The notes under the pieces are model-generated. The model saw only the letters and a program-made list of their open reading frames with translations, did not search any database and was not told the DNA's origin. From Melioribacter roseus P3M-2 (GTDB lineage: Bacteria > Bacteroidota > Ignavibacteria > Kapaibacteriales > Kapaibacteriaceae): a DNA stretch of 49,630 nt. Every line of letters begins with the position of its first letter. The first letter of the stretch is position 1. Location: NCBI GenBank assembly GCA_945883395.1, contig CAMCXP010000003.1, forward strand, positions 1-49,630. Direction: 5' to 3'. Both the position numbers and the translations under genes were made by a program. Of the stretch, positions 20,826 through 30,380 are shown in pieces.

Positions 20826-20855
20826 CAAAGATACGGAGCTCCCGGAAATCTGCAA
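20826..20855 (-). promoter_or_regulatory. Promoter TTG-N19-TATCTTTG for tRNA-Lys
   Basis: Minus strand TTG (20855..20853), 19-nt spacer, TATCTTTG (20833..20826); 3 nt before mature tRNA 5' end. Confidence 0.7.
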
Positions 20856-20877
20856 GGGTAAGGGGGCGAAAACGACA

Positions 20878-20911
20878 CGAGCCGCTCATCCTTGGAAGAA
20901 TGAGCGGCTCG
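20878..20911 (-). terminator. Hairpin terminator downstream of hppA
   Basis: CGAGCCGCTCAT / ATGAGCGGCTCG, 12-bp stem, 10-nt loop, 24 nt from the hppA stop. Confidence 0.6.
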
Positions 20912-20935
20912 CATGATTGTGCGATGTGCGATACC

Positions 20936-23053
20936 TTACTTGAACATCTTCAGCAGGATGCCACCGTTCGCTGCAAACGCACCTGCGAATACGAGCGAGA
21001 TGATGGCCATGAGCTTGATGAGGATGTTCAGGGCCGGACCAGATGTATCCTTGAACGGATCACCAACGGTGTCGCCAACAACAGCAGCCTTGTGCGAGTC
21101 GCTGCCCTTACCACCATGGACACCTGTTTCGATGTACTTCTTGGCGTTATCCCATGCACCACCAGAGTTGGCCATGCTGATGGCAAGCATCACGCCGACC
21201 ACAAGCGAGCCGATGAGGACGCCGGCGAGCATCTGCACGCCAAAGAGGAAGCCAACGAGGAGTGGCGTGAGAATCACAAGCAGACCCGGTGCGATCATCT
21301 CGCGAATCGATGCTGCCGTTGAGATGTCAACGCACTTTGCATAGTCCGGCTTAGCTGTGCCTTCCATCAGACCAGGGATGGTACGAAACTGACGGCGAAC
21401 TTCTTCGATCATAGCAAAGGCTGCCTTGCCGACGCTCTTCATTGTCATGGCGCTGAACGCAAACGGCAACGCGCCGCCAACAAGAAGTCCAGCAAGAACA
21501 TTTGCATTTGTGATTTCAAGCGACAACGTGTTGCCACCAGTTTGCGCACGTGTGAGGAAGGCACTTGTGAGTGCAAGCGAGGTGAGCGCCGCCGAGCCAA
21601 TAGCAAAGCCCTTACCGATGGCAGCTGTCGTATTACCCGCAGCGTCCAGCGCGTCGGTACGCGTGCGAATGTCTTTACCCATCTGTGCCATTTCGGCGAT
21701 ACCACCAGCGTTGTCCGATGTTGGACCATACGCGTCGATCGTCAGACCAACAGCGATCGTTCCAAGCATACCGATCGCTGTAAGCGCGATACCGTACATG
21801 CCAGCAAAGGTGTATCCAACAACAACGCTTATCGCGATCAGTAACATCGGGATCACAGCCGAATTATACCCCAGGGCAAGACCGTAGATGATTGTGGTTG
21901 CCGCACCCGTCTTTGATGCATCGGCAACTTCACGCACCGGCTTGTAGCGATGTGACGTGTAGAATTCGGTAACAAGACCAATCGCAAGGCCAGCAATCAA
22001 ACCAACGGCAAGTGCGATGTACACACCCATTGCTGCCACCGTCACGGTACCAACCATGAAGGTGTTGTTGCCAAACGCCCACATCGTGATCGGGTATAGG
22101 GCAACAAGCATGAACAGCGTCGAAATGATCAGCGCATTCTTGAGTGCGCCTTCTACCTTGTCCTCCTGCGTTGCACGCACGAATGGAAGTGCAAGGATCG
22201 ATGCTACAATACCAATGCCGTTCACAAGCATCGGGAAGAGCAGAATATTCAAGTCTGTGCCACCCGTTGCTTGGTAGCCTACAGCACCAATGACGAGCGC
22301 TGCACATGTCGATTCAGCAACCGAACCAAAGAGGTCTGCACCCATGCCTGCGATGTCACCAACGTTGTCACCAACGTTGTCAGCGATCACTGCAGGGTTG
22401 CGAGGATCATCTTCAGGAATTCCTGCTTCGATCTTACCCACAAGGTCCGCGCCGACGTCAGCAGCCTTGGTATAGATACCGCCACCAACACGTCCGAAGA
22501 GTGCTACAGCAGATCCGCCAAGACCGAAGCCGGAGAGGATCTCCATTTGCTGTTCAGCAGTCAGACCAGGGACCAACGAGTCGATACCTAGCCACACAAG
22601 AATCAGACCAATTACGGCAAGACCCGTGAGACCAAAGCCCATCACCGCACCCGATTCAAACGCCACGCGGAATGACTTCTGCAGTGACTCACGTGCAGCC
22701 GATGCCGTACGTACGTTGCCGACCGTGGCAATGCGCATACCGATGTATCCTGCCGCTACGGATGTTCCCGCACCGATGAGGAAGGCAACAGCTGTTTCAA
22801 GACCGTGCTGCACTGTTGCGGCGATCACAACAGCAAACAAGGCCATGAAGATGGAGAGCACGCGATACTCGCGGCTCAAAAATGCCATTGCACCCTCTGC
22901 GATCGCAGAGGAGATTTCCTTCAAGCGCAAGAGTTCTTCTGGGTTAGCAGCACCGTCCTCGATTTTTACCGCGAGTACGCGCTGACGGAAGAACAATGCC
23001 ATGATCAGAGCGAGCAGTCCCAGCCCTCCGATCAGTCCTACGACGAGATTCAT
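20936..23053 (-). CDS. hppA: Membrane-bound ion-translocating pyrophosphatase, predicted K+-dependent class
   Basis: [46 protein letters not shown] and [23 protein letters not shown]; 705 aa polytopic. Confidence 0.96.
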   Translation of the reverse strand: MNLVVGLIGGLGLLALIMALFFRQRVLAVKIEDGAANPEELLRLKEISSAIAEGAMAFLSREYRVLSIFMALFAVVIAATVQHGLETAVAFLIGAGTSVAAGYIGMRIATVGNVRTASAARESLQKSFRVAFESGAVMGFGLTGLAVIGLILVWLGIDSLVPGLTAEQQMEILSGFGLGGSAVALFGRVGGGIYTKAADVGADLVGKIEAGIPEDDPRNPAVIADNVGDNVGDIAGMGADLFGSVAESTCAALVIGAVGYQATGGTDLNILLFPMLVNGIGIVASILALPFVRATQEDKVEGALKNALIISTLFMLVALYPITMWAFGNNTFMVGTVTVAAMGVYIALAVGLIAGLAIGLVTEFYTSHRYKPVREVADASKTGAATTIIYGLALGYNSAVIPMLLIAISVVVGYTFAGMYGIALTAIGMLGTIAVGLTIDAYGPTSDNAGGIAEMAQMGKDIRTRTDALDAAGNTTAAIGKGFAIGSAALTSLALTSAFLTRAQTGGNTLSLEITNANVLAGLLVGGALPFAFSAMTMKSVGKAAFAMIEEVRRQFRTIPGLMEGTAKPDYAKCVDISTAASIREMIAPGLLVILTPLLVGFLFGVQMLAGVLIGSLVVGVMLAISMANSGGAWDNAKKYIETGVHGGKGSDSHKAAVVGDTVGDPFKDTSGPALNILIKLMAIISLVFAGAFAANGGILLKMFK

Positions 23054-23098
23054 GCGGTCCCTTTCACGTGGTCCATCAAAAAAATGATCAGTTTTTCG

Positions 23099-23106
23099 TA
23101 CGTTTG
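23099..23106 (+). promoter_or_regulatory. -7 element TACGTTTG for tRNA-Val
   Basis: Exact TAnnTTTG, 11 nt upstream of tRNA 5' end; no clear -33 TTG. Confidence 0.6.
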
Positions 23107-23117
23107 TGCTCTCGCAA

Positions 23118-23191
23118 GGACGCTTAGCTCAGTTGGTTAGAGCGTTACGTTGACATCGTAAAGGTCACTGGTTCGAATCCAGTAGCGTCCA
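23118..23191 (+). tRNA. tRNA-Val (GAC)
   Basis: GGACGCT acceptor, TTACG-TTGACAT-CGTAA anticodon arm, GGTTCGAATCC T arm, AGCGTCC + A. Confidence 0.95.
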
Positions 23192-23222
23192 CACCAGCCC
23201 CCTTGCTTGGGGTCAAAGATAC

Positions 23223-23251
23223 AAAGCCTGTCACTGTGTGATGGGCTTTTT
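23223..23251 (+). terminator. Rho-independent terminator of tRNA-Val
   Basis: AAAGCCTGTCAC-TGT-GTGATGGGCTTT followed by TT; stem with two G-T wobbles and U-tract. Confidence 0.75.
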
Positions 23252-23282
23252 ACGTCCACACCAACCTTTGACTCTTCAATGA

Positions 23283-23316
23283 AAATGCCCCGGATCTCAT
23301 GAGATCCGGGGCATTT
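23283..23316 (-). terminator. Perfect 34-bp palindrome, probable terminator of citrate synthase
   Basis: AAATGCCCCGGATCTCATGAGATCCGGGGCATTT, 21 nt past the gltA stop. Confidence 0.75.
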
Positions 23317-23337
23317 GGTGTTATGGCAGTTGCGTGA

Positions 23338-24609
23338 TTAGGCCTTGGCGCTGAGCTCTTCGAGGGTGAGCGACTTCGGGCGAACAATTGGGGATGACAT
23401 CATGCGGTTGACAACCATCTGTGAGCACAGACCGATCGCACGGGACACACCAAACATCACTGTGTAGAAGTCGAACTCTGTCATGCCATATGCATAGAGC
23501 AGCGAGCCCGATGCAGCATCAACGTTCGGCCATGGGTTCTTCGCCTTACCGTGCTCCGTGAGGATGCCTGGGACCAGACGGAAAATCTTGTGCACGATCT
23601 GGACGTTTTCGTCGGTCAGGCCATTGTTAACACCGAAATCATGGAACGCTGTGAAGCGTGGATCAGTTACGCGGAGAACGGCGTGACCATATCCCGGAAT
23701 GACTTGTCCGTTGTTGAGTCGGCTCCATGTGTACTCTGTGAGCTGCTCATCTGTTGGTACGCCACCGAATTGCTCGCGGACGTCCATGATGAAGCGCAGA
23801 CACTCTTGGTTCGCAAGACCGTGCAACGGGCCGGCCAGACCACACATAGCAGCTGATACGCTGTAGAACGGATCGCTGAGTGCCGAGCTCACAACGTATG
23901 ATGTCATGGCGCTCACGTTACCGCCTTCGTGGTCTGAGTGGAGCACGAGGTACAGACGAACGAGTTCCTTCCACGCTGGGTCGTTGCTGACACCGAGCAT
24001 GTGCGCGAAGTTGTTCGACAGGTCGTTGTCGTCTGCAAGCGGTGCAATCACCTCGCCCTTGTTGAAGCGAATGCGGTAGATCGCAGCTGCTATGCCCGGC
24101 ATCGATGCAATCAGGCGGATCGAATCATTGACCATCGACTGCCACAGTGCGTCCTTGCCTGCCCCCTTGTCGTAGGCTGCACGGAACTCGCTCTCTCGCT
24201 CCAACGTAAGCAAGCCAACACTAAGCATCGCCATTGGATGTGAATCCTTCGGCATTGCATTGAGCGTATCAACCACATATTGCGGCACAACGTAGTGCTT
24301 GGCAAATGCAGCGCGAAGTTCGGCAAGTTCTTCCTCTGTTGCACGCTCGCCTGTGACGAGCAACCAGAAGGTCTCCTCCGGCGTGATATTCGTAAGGTCG
24401 AGGATTGGGGCGTTGCGAATGCGCAAGCCTTCGTCGGCTGAAACGCTTGATGTATCGCATACCAAGGCGGGAACTCCACGCATACCGCCGAGCACTTGCT
24501 CGATGGTGACGCTGCCGAGAACAGTCTCGCCATGCTCCTTGAGAAGGCTTGTGCGCTTTGCACGAAGTACTTCAGCTTGTGAAACGAGTTTGGTATGTAG
24601 GATGCTCAT
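23338..24609 (-). CDS. gltA: Citrate synthase, mitochondrial/eukaryotic-like type
   Basis: HSDHEGGNVSAMTSYVVSSALSDPFYS...GLAGPLHGLANQE...PGYGHAVLRVTDPRF...GKAKNPWPNVDAASG; likely start MSILHTKLVSQAEVLRAKRTS at 24609. Confidence 0.95.
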   Translation of the reverse strand: MSILHTKLVSQAEVLRAKRTSLLKEHGETVLGSVTIEQVLGGMRGVPALVCDTSSVSADEGLRIRNAPILDLTNITPEETFWLLVTGERATEEELAELRAAFAKHYVVPQYVVDTLNAMPKDSHPMAMLSVGLLTLERESEFRAAYDKGAGKDALWQSMVNDSIRLIASMPGIAAAIYRIRFNKGEVIAPLADDNDLSNNFAHMLGVSNDPAWKELVRLYLVLHSDHEGGNVSAMTSYVVSSALSDPFYSVSAAMCGLAGPLHGLANQECLRFIMDVREQFGGVPTDEQLTEYTWSRLNNGQVIPGYGHAVLRVTDPRFTAFHDFGVNNGLTDENVQIVHKIFRLVPGILTEHGKAKNPWPNVDAASGSLLYAYGMTEFDFYTVMFGVSRAIGLCSQMVVNRMMSSPIVRPKSLTLEELSAKA

Positions 24610-24635
24610 AGGGTCAACTCCAGTGGTATAACTTG

Positions 24636-24643
24636 CAAAACTA
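24636..24643 (-). promoter_or_regulatory. -7 element TAGTTTTG for citrate synthase
   Basis: Exact TAnnTTTG on minus strand, 26 nt upstream of the ATG at 24609. Confidence 0.55.
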
Positions 24644-24703
24644 CGAAAGCTAAAGGACGGAAAGAACGTAACTTTATCGTTAAACGGTTCGTTAGACGCA
24701 CCC

Positions 24704-25999
24704 ATGAAGAAAATCGGCGTTATCATCTCGCACGAATACCGGATCCGTGTTCGGGCTAAGTGGTTTATCATCTCTACACTTTTGGCTCCGCTCGGAGTTG
24801 CCCTGCTGATCGCTGTGCCCGTAATCGCAGCATTGCTTGCAGGCGACGGTACCGAGGGGAAGATCGCCCTAGTCGACCGAACCGGATTGATCGCTCCGGC
24901 GGTTGTGGCCTCGGATACGGCCCGATTTGAGCTGGTCGGCTCACGGTCGGAGCGGGACCTCGCGCAAGCGGTTCGGGACGAGTCAATCCAGGCCTACGTG
25001 GTGATCCCGGAGAATGTCCTGGATTCAGGTGCAGTAACGATGTATTCTCGAGGTGGCTCGGGTATTGCCTTCTCGTCGTCGATTGAAAGCGCGATCGAGC
25101 CGGTCGTTACGCGTGCACGCCTTACGCAACGTGGAACAGACACCTCGGTGATCGATCTGGTCGAGCAGGGCGTCCGCGTTATCGGCCTCAAGCAGACAGA
25201 CGAGGGTGTGAAGGCCGATACCAGCGAAGCATCTGCGATGATTGGCTACATCAGTGGCTTCGTGATCTACATGCTGATCTTCCTGTACGGCTCGATGGTG
25301 ATGCGCGGTGTGGTCGAGGAAAAGGCCAACCGCATCATCGAAGTGATTGCCAGCTCTGCACGCCCCTTCGAGATCATGATGGGGAAGGTTGTCGGTATTG
25401 GCCTCGTCGGGCTCACACAGCTAAGCGCGTGGTTTGTGCTCGGCAGCATTGTAACGACGGTGGCAGGTCTTGCACTGTCATCATCATTGCCAGCGCCGGA
25501 TCCAACGAATCCAATGATGCAAGAGGGCGGACTGAGCGCAGTGCTTGCGCAGGAGGGTATCGCCCTTCCTGAGATTCACATCGTATCGATTCTAATGTTC
25601 ATCTTCAACTTCTTCGCAGGCTACTTCCTCTATGCATCGCTCTTCGCAGCTGTTGGCTCAGCCGTCGATCAAGAAGCAGATGCAAACTCGTTGTCGTTTC
25701 CAGTTACACTCCCAATTGGTATCACGATGCTGTTTATCGGGAATGTTATTGCCACACCAAACGGTACACTTGCTACGGTGTTGTCGATGATCCCGCTGTT
25801 CTCGCCGATCTTGATGACGGTTCGCGTTGCAGCAACCGATGTGCCGTGGTGGCAGTTGGTTGGGTCGATGGTGTTCAGTGTTGCGGGTTTCTTTGGCGCT
25901 ATATGGATTGCTTCGCGCATCTACCGCATCGGCATTCTGAGTTATGGAAAGAAGCCGTCGCTGAAGGAGATCGCGCGCTGGATTACTCAGCGTGTGTGA
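24704..25999 (+). CDS. ABC-2 type transporter permease (NatB-like)
   Basis: MKKIGVIISHEYRIRVRAKWFIISTLLAPLG, MVMRGVVEEKANRIIEVIASSARPFEIMMGKVVGIGLVGLTQ. Confidence 0.88.
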   Translation: MKKIGVIISHEYRIRVRAKWFIISTLLAPLGVALLIAVPVIAALLAGDGTEGKIALVDRTGLIAPAVVASDTARFELVGSRSERDLAQAVRDESIQAYVVIPENVLDSGAVTMYSRGGSGIAFSSSIESAIEPVVTRARLTQRGTDTSVIDLVEQGVRVIGLKQTDEGVKADTSEASAMIGYISGFVIYMLIFLYGSMVMRGVVEEKANRIIEVIASSARPFEIMMGKVVGIGLVGLTQLSAWFVLGSIVTTVAGLALSSSLPAPDPTNPMMQEGGLSAVLAQEGIALPEIHIVSILMFIFNFFAGYFLYASLFAAVGSAVDQEADANSLSFPVTLPIGITMLFIGNVIATPNGTLATVLSMIPLFSPILMTVRVAATDVPWWQLVGSMVFSVAGFFGAIWIASRIYRIGILSYGKKPSLKEIARWITQRV

Positions 26000-27923
26000 T
26001 TACAAGGGGCAGGGTGTAGGTAGCACCTGGCTCTTCAATCACAATCGAGTAGCCGCCGCTGGCAAATCCTGCTGTCGACATGGAGTGTTCTGTTGTACCA
26101 GACGTGATGCGGTCGCGTACCACGACGCGTCCATCGACGGACACAATACTGATACGCGCCTCGCGCTGTGACGACGTCCGCATGATGCGCACGCGATCAG
26201 CCGCTGGGTTTGGTGCAACGCTGTAGCGTTCCTGCGCGGAGCTGTGATGCTCATCCGCAGATGTTACGGTCGACTTCACGATCGATGCCAGAACGCGTGA
26301 GCGTGTGCCCGTGTTGATTCCAATCAGTGAATCACACGTCACGGTCCACGATCCATCCGCTGCACAATACATGATCGTGTCGATGATCGTACTACGCTCA
26401 CCATCGCGACGCGCATAGGTAATGTTCAGGGGCAGCGTAGTGAATATTGGCCAACCTTGTGTGGTTGGTTGTACTTGACGAATGCGTACGCGCATGTCGG
26501 TGATGTTGTGTTCAACGTCGAGCAATGCCCAACCTTTGCTGGTAACCCATTCGTTGAAGAACGCCGCAGTCCGATCACCTAATGCAGGCTGCATCGCGAT
26601 ACGGAAGTCGTCCGTCGTTGCATTGCCAAAGGTGTTGTCGGCCACGTAGGCTTTCATCGCATCGAAGAAGGCAGAATCGCCGGCGATGGCACGCGCCATT
26701 GCTAGTACAACTGCACCCTTCTGATAAATCGTCGCAGGGTAGTTCGATGATGGCGACGTGCGCGGATAATCCTCGAGTGCGAAGGTACCCTCACGTGGTG
26801 CGATCTGCGTGATGTACGTGCGTGCTTTCGATTGCACGGATGCAAGGTAGGCGGCAGCACCACGCAGATGCTCTAACCACACACTTTCGCTGAAGGTCGC
26901 AAAACTCTCACTCAGCCACGCGTAGCGGAAGTCTTGCGGTGTAACGCAATCGCCAAACCACTGATGCGCAAGCTCGTGCGCAGCAACGATGTTTGCGGTG
27001 TCGCGCCGTTGCACTTCACTGAGTGCAATGGCAATCATGCCTTGATGTTCCATTGAGCCAAGCTGCGAGGTGTAGTACCCAACTTTCGAAAACGGGTACT
27101 GACCATATAGCCTCGAATAGGTCTCGGTCATGCGCGGCACACGTGAAAATGCAATCGCAGCCGATGCGCTATCACGACGGCGCATGTAGAAGATGTGCGG
27201 TACAACACCTGGCGCTGTTTGCGTGATGTAGCGTCCGGCTGCAAACGTGAGCAAGTATGTCGCCGAGGGACGGGTTTCTGTCCACTCATACGTTGCACGA
27301 CCGTCGGGCGCAACTGCAACTGGCGTAGCTACACCATTGGATGCAACAAGCCATTGGGCGTTTGGCACGGTGAAACGCGCATGAAACGTGGCCTTATCCG
27401 ATGGATGGTCATAACACGGAAGCCAGTGTTGCGTTGCCGAGACGTTCGGGCTCGCGAAGCCAACACCCAAACAATACAGAACGCTATCCTGGTAGTGCAC
27501 GCCGCCCCATGCCGAGGGTCCGCCCTCGTTGGTCATGGTGCCACTGTAGAACACATCGATGGTATCACATTGGTTGCGCTTAACACGTGCGTTGATCGCA
27601 ACGGCGTAGTGCATTGTATCGACGTTGTCCGTTCCCACGCGAGGTGCTGATGTGCGCGAACGCTGCTGTTGGATCACAAACACCGAATCGATGGTCAGTC
27701 CACGCAGATTGATAGGGAAGGTCGACACCACAGTGTCGGCCATCCAACGCACGGCGATGCGGCAGCGTCCGACGATTGTCTTTGCAGCTGGATTCGGGAA
27801 GGTGATGTCGGCATCGTAGTGCTCAACATCAAACGCCTGTGGTCGGAAGAACGTTGGCGAGGAGACTTGTGAGAGCGCGGGTGTTGCGCTCACAAGAAGC
27901 AAGGCGAGGAGGAAACGTACCAT
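25983..27923 (-). CDS. M1 family metallopeptidase (aminopeptidase) with T9SS C-terminal domain
   Basis: MEHQGMIAIAL, AHELAHQWFGDCVT...WLSESFATFSE; C-terminal VAPNPAADRVRIMRTSSQREARISIVSVDGRVV. Confidence 0.92.
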   Translation of the reverse strand: MVRFLLALLLVSATPALSQVSSPTFFRPQAFDVEHYDADITFPNPAAKTIVGRCRIAVRWMADTVVSTFPINLRGLTIDSVFVIQQQRSRTSAPRVGTDNVDTMHYAVAINARVKRNQCDTIDVFYSGTMTNEGGPSAWGGVHYQDSVLYCLGVGFASPNVSATQHWLPCYDHPSDKATFHARFTVPNAQWLVASNGVATPVAVAPDGRATYEWTETRPSATYLLTFAAGRYITQTAPGVVPHIFYMRRRDSASAAIAFSRVPRMTETYSRLYGQYPFSKVGYYTSQLGSMEHQGMIAIALSEVQRRDTANIVAAHELAHQWFGDCVTPQDFRYAWLSESFATFSESVWLEHLRGAAAYLASVQSKARTYITQIAPREGTFALEDYPRTSPSSNYPATIYQKGAVVLAMARAIAGDSAFFDAMKAYVADNTFGNATTDDFRIAMQPALGDRTAAFFNEWVTSKGWALLDVEHNITDMRVRIRQVQPTTQGWPIFTTLPLNITYARRDGERSTIIDTIMYCAADGSWTVTCDSLIGINTGTRSRVLASIVKSTVTSADEHHSSAQERYSVAPNPAADRVRIMRTSSQREARISIVSVDGRVVVRDRITSGTTEHSMSTAGFASGGYSIVIEEPGATYTLPLVITHAE

Positions 27924-27941
27924 GGCGTACAACATACCAAA

Positions 27942-27971
27942 AAGGGCCACCGCCGTGAAGCAGTGGCCCTT
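27942..27971 (-). terminator. Hairpin between 27993 gene and M1 peptidase gene
   Basis: AAGGGCCAC-C-GC / GC-A-GTGGCCCTT stem with one mismatch. Confidence 0.55.
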
Positions 27972-27992
27972 GGAGAGATCAAGAGAGGCGCC

Positions 27993-30302
27993 TTAGCGGA
28001 TGATCTGCAGCGGCAGCGCAAAGTTGGTTGTGCCGTTTGTCACGTGCACCATCACCATGCCCGACGGCAGCGATGCTGTTGCAAGCTGCATCGTTGTTTC
28101 ACCAGCGACCACGTCAACTGTCTGCGTTGCAAGCGTTACACCCGTCATCGACACAACACGAATTGTTGCTGTGCCAGTTGTCGCGATGAAGCGCAGCGAA
28201 GCTGATGCAGCAGCCGGGTTCGGGAAGAGGTTGACACGTGTGCCGACGGCATCGACAGGTACGTCGACGCTTGTCGTGCTCATCACAAGTCCGATGCTGA
28301 CTTCTTGATCGAGGCGCTGATTGTCAACGATGATCGTCTCAACTGTCGGTGCATAGTCTACACGGTCGGCTTCGAGTGTGACGGTGCCATAGGAAAGCTC
28401 CGTGAGTTCGTATGCGCCTTCGTTCTCCGACATCGCAAAGTCGATTACATCGCCTTGCTCGTCGCGTGCGAGAATCAGCGTGCCCACAACAGCGGCATTG
28501 CCTTGTGGTGTTTCTTCGCCAACCTTATGAACGATGCCACCACGCTTGTCGTACACCCATCCGCGGACGCGACCCTTGCCGCGCTCACCCTTTGCTGTGT
28601 CGAGCAGAATATCGTGTTGGAGCGCAACCATCATGTCGCCTACCTCAACGCGTGTTGCGTTGAGCCATGAGCCAACTGCCTTCTCACCCATGCGCATCCA
28701 ACCAGGGATGTATGGTCGTGCACCCGGCATACCGAAGACGATGTAGACGCCTGGTGTGAGGTTTGCAAATGCGTAGTTGCCGTTTGCATCCGTTTCGACG
28801 CTGTAGGCCTTGTTCTTGATGATCACGGAGTCGCCATTTTCCTTTGCACGACCCACAAGCTGATGTGCAACAACCTTACCATTGACGCCAGCGCTGGTGT
28901 AGAAGTTCTTCATCGTTCCCGTAAAGCCATTCTGGTATACCGGACGCTTGTCCATTGGGAAGTCGATACCGTCTTCGTTTGCGCTGATGTTGATCGTCGT
29001 TGCTTGCGTTGCGTCATTGGTGTTATTCCAGAACTCAACGAGATATTCGATCTGCTTGTCACGTCCAAGAACTGTTGCTGTGCCGATGTATGGGATGCCA
29101 GCTTGAATCCTGACTTCGTAGAGTCCGTCAGCATTTGTTTCAGCTACCACACGACGCATCTGTGCGTTGGCCGCGAGTGGATCACGTGAGCGCACTTCGA
29201 AGACAACTAGTGCCTTGAGTCCGCCGTTTGTTTCTGCATCGAAGACACGTCCAGCGATTACAACCTTGACTGCTTCAGCACGCTTTGCGACAACGAAGTT
29301 GATCGTCTCAGCTTGGTCACATTCAATAGTGACACTCTTTGCGTCCGCAAGTTCAACCGCATTTTCAAACCATTCTGCAACGAATGCTTCACCTTCAACA
29401 CGAAGCTTGTAGGTGCCTGCAGGAACCTTCAGTTCGTACTTGCCGGCAACAATCTTCGCTGTGTAGACCGGACGATACCCAACACTCGTATCACCGTTGG
29501 GTGTGCGAACGATGCGCTCCATGCGCCATGCTGTTACAACACCGTTTGCTGTGGCATTTGCCCCTTCGATCGTGACCGCGCCCTTGAAGGTTGCGCATGT
29601 TTCTTCCTTCGGCTTATCGCCACCGATTTCAAGAACATACGTCTGATACGTCATGATGATCTGACCGCCGACTTCAACCCATGCTTTGATCTTGATCTCG
29701 TAGCGACCTGCACGTGGGCTTTCCCAGACAATAAGGCCTGTCTCTTGATCAATCGTCATGCCTTCCGGACCATTCACGATGCCGTAACGAATCTTCGTGC
29801 CGGCGTTTGTCTCTGCACGAACAGGATAGGTGTAGCGCTTTCCTGCAGAGCCGTTCTTCAAAGGAACAGAAACGATAATGACCTTCTTCTCGCTCTTATC
29901 CTTGATCGTAACCACCTTGATCATCGTGCGGGCACTCTCTTCGTTGCCCCAAACGGCGCGCACGAAGAATGTGTATGTACCAGCTGCGAGATTCTCCACG
30001 TTGTACGTGTAGAAGTTCTCGCGAGGGGGCTTGGCAGGGTCGACAACTACTGAGCCGATCTTGGTGAACTTGGTGAGGTCTTCGGTTTCCTTCGATGCCT
30101 GATAGACGTTGTAGGAGCCAGGGACATCATTGCCCTGCATTCCGAACCAGCCTAGCATGACATACTGTGAACCGTTGCTGTTGTCGAGAACCTTCGCCTG
30201 AAATCCTTCCGGACCTGGGCGCTGTTGCGCGAATGAGGCAACGAACCCCATGGCGAACACGACCATTGCGAGCGCAAGGCGTGATAGTGATGCTACGTTC
30301 AT
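27993..30302 (-). CDS. Secreted carboxypeptidase-regulatory-like multidomain protein with T9SS C-terminal domain
   Basis: Start MNVASLSRLALAMVVFAMGFVASFAQ; repeated VxGRVFDAETNGGLKA / SVETDANGNYAFANLTPGVY modules; C-terminal LFPNPAAASASLRFI. Confidence 0.82.
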   Translation of the reverse strand: MNVASLSRLALAMVVFAMGFVASFAQQRPGPEGFQAKVLDNSNGSQYVMLGWFGMQGNDVPGSYNVYQASKETEDLTKFTKIGSVVVDPAKPPRENFYTYNVENLAAGTYTFFVRAVWGNEESARTMIKVVTIKDKSEKKVIIVSVPLKNGSAGKRYTYPVRAETNAGTKIRYGIVNGPEGMTIDQETGLIVWESPRAGRYEIKIKAWVEVGGQIIMTYQTYVLEIGGDKPKEETCATFKGAVTIEGANATANGVVTAWRMERIVRTPNGDTSVGYRPVYTAKIVAGKYELKVPAGTYKLRVEGEAFVAEWFENAVELADAKSVTIECDQAETINFVVAKRAEAVKVVIAGRVFDAETNGGLKALVVFEVRSRDPLAANAQMRRVVAETNADGLYEVRIQAGIPYIGTATVLGRDKQIEYLVEFWNNTNDATQATTINISANEDGIDFPMDKRPVYQNGFTGTMKNFYTSAGVNGKVVAHQLVGRAKENGDSVIIKNKAYSVETDANGNYAFANLTPGVYIVFGMPGARPYIPGWMRMGEKAVGSWLNATRVEVGDMMVALQHDILLDTAKGERGKGRVRGWVYDKRGGIVHKVGEETPQGNAAVVGTLILARDEQGDVIDFAMSENEGAYELTELSYGTVTLEADRVDYAPTVETIIVDNQRLDQEVSIGLVMSTTSVDVPVDAVGTRVNLFPNPAAASASLRFIATTGTATIRVVSMTGVTLATQTVDVVAGETTMQLATASLPSGMVMVHVTNGTTNFALPLQIIR

Positions 30303-30380
30303 GATAGCTCCAATGATGTGCAGTGAAACACGTGGTGACAATCGTTCTTCACCAGGTACAAACCACGACCTGCGGTTGGG

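Noticed and set aside
24704-25999. Complete ABC exporter operon
   Set aside because: Only the permease is present; no adjacent ATPase gene, so a complete transporter cannot be called from this window.
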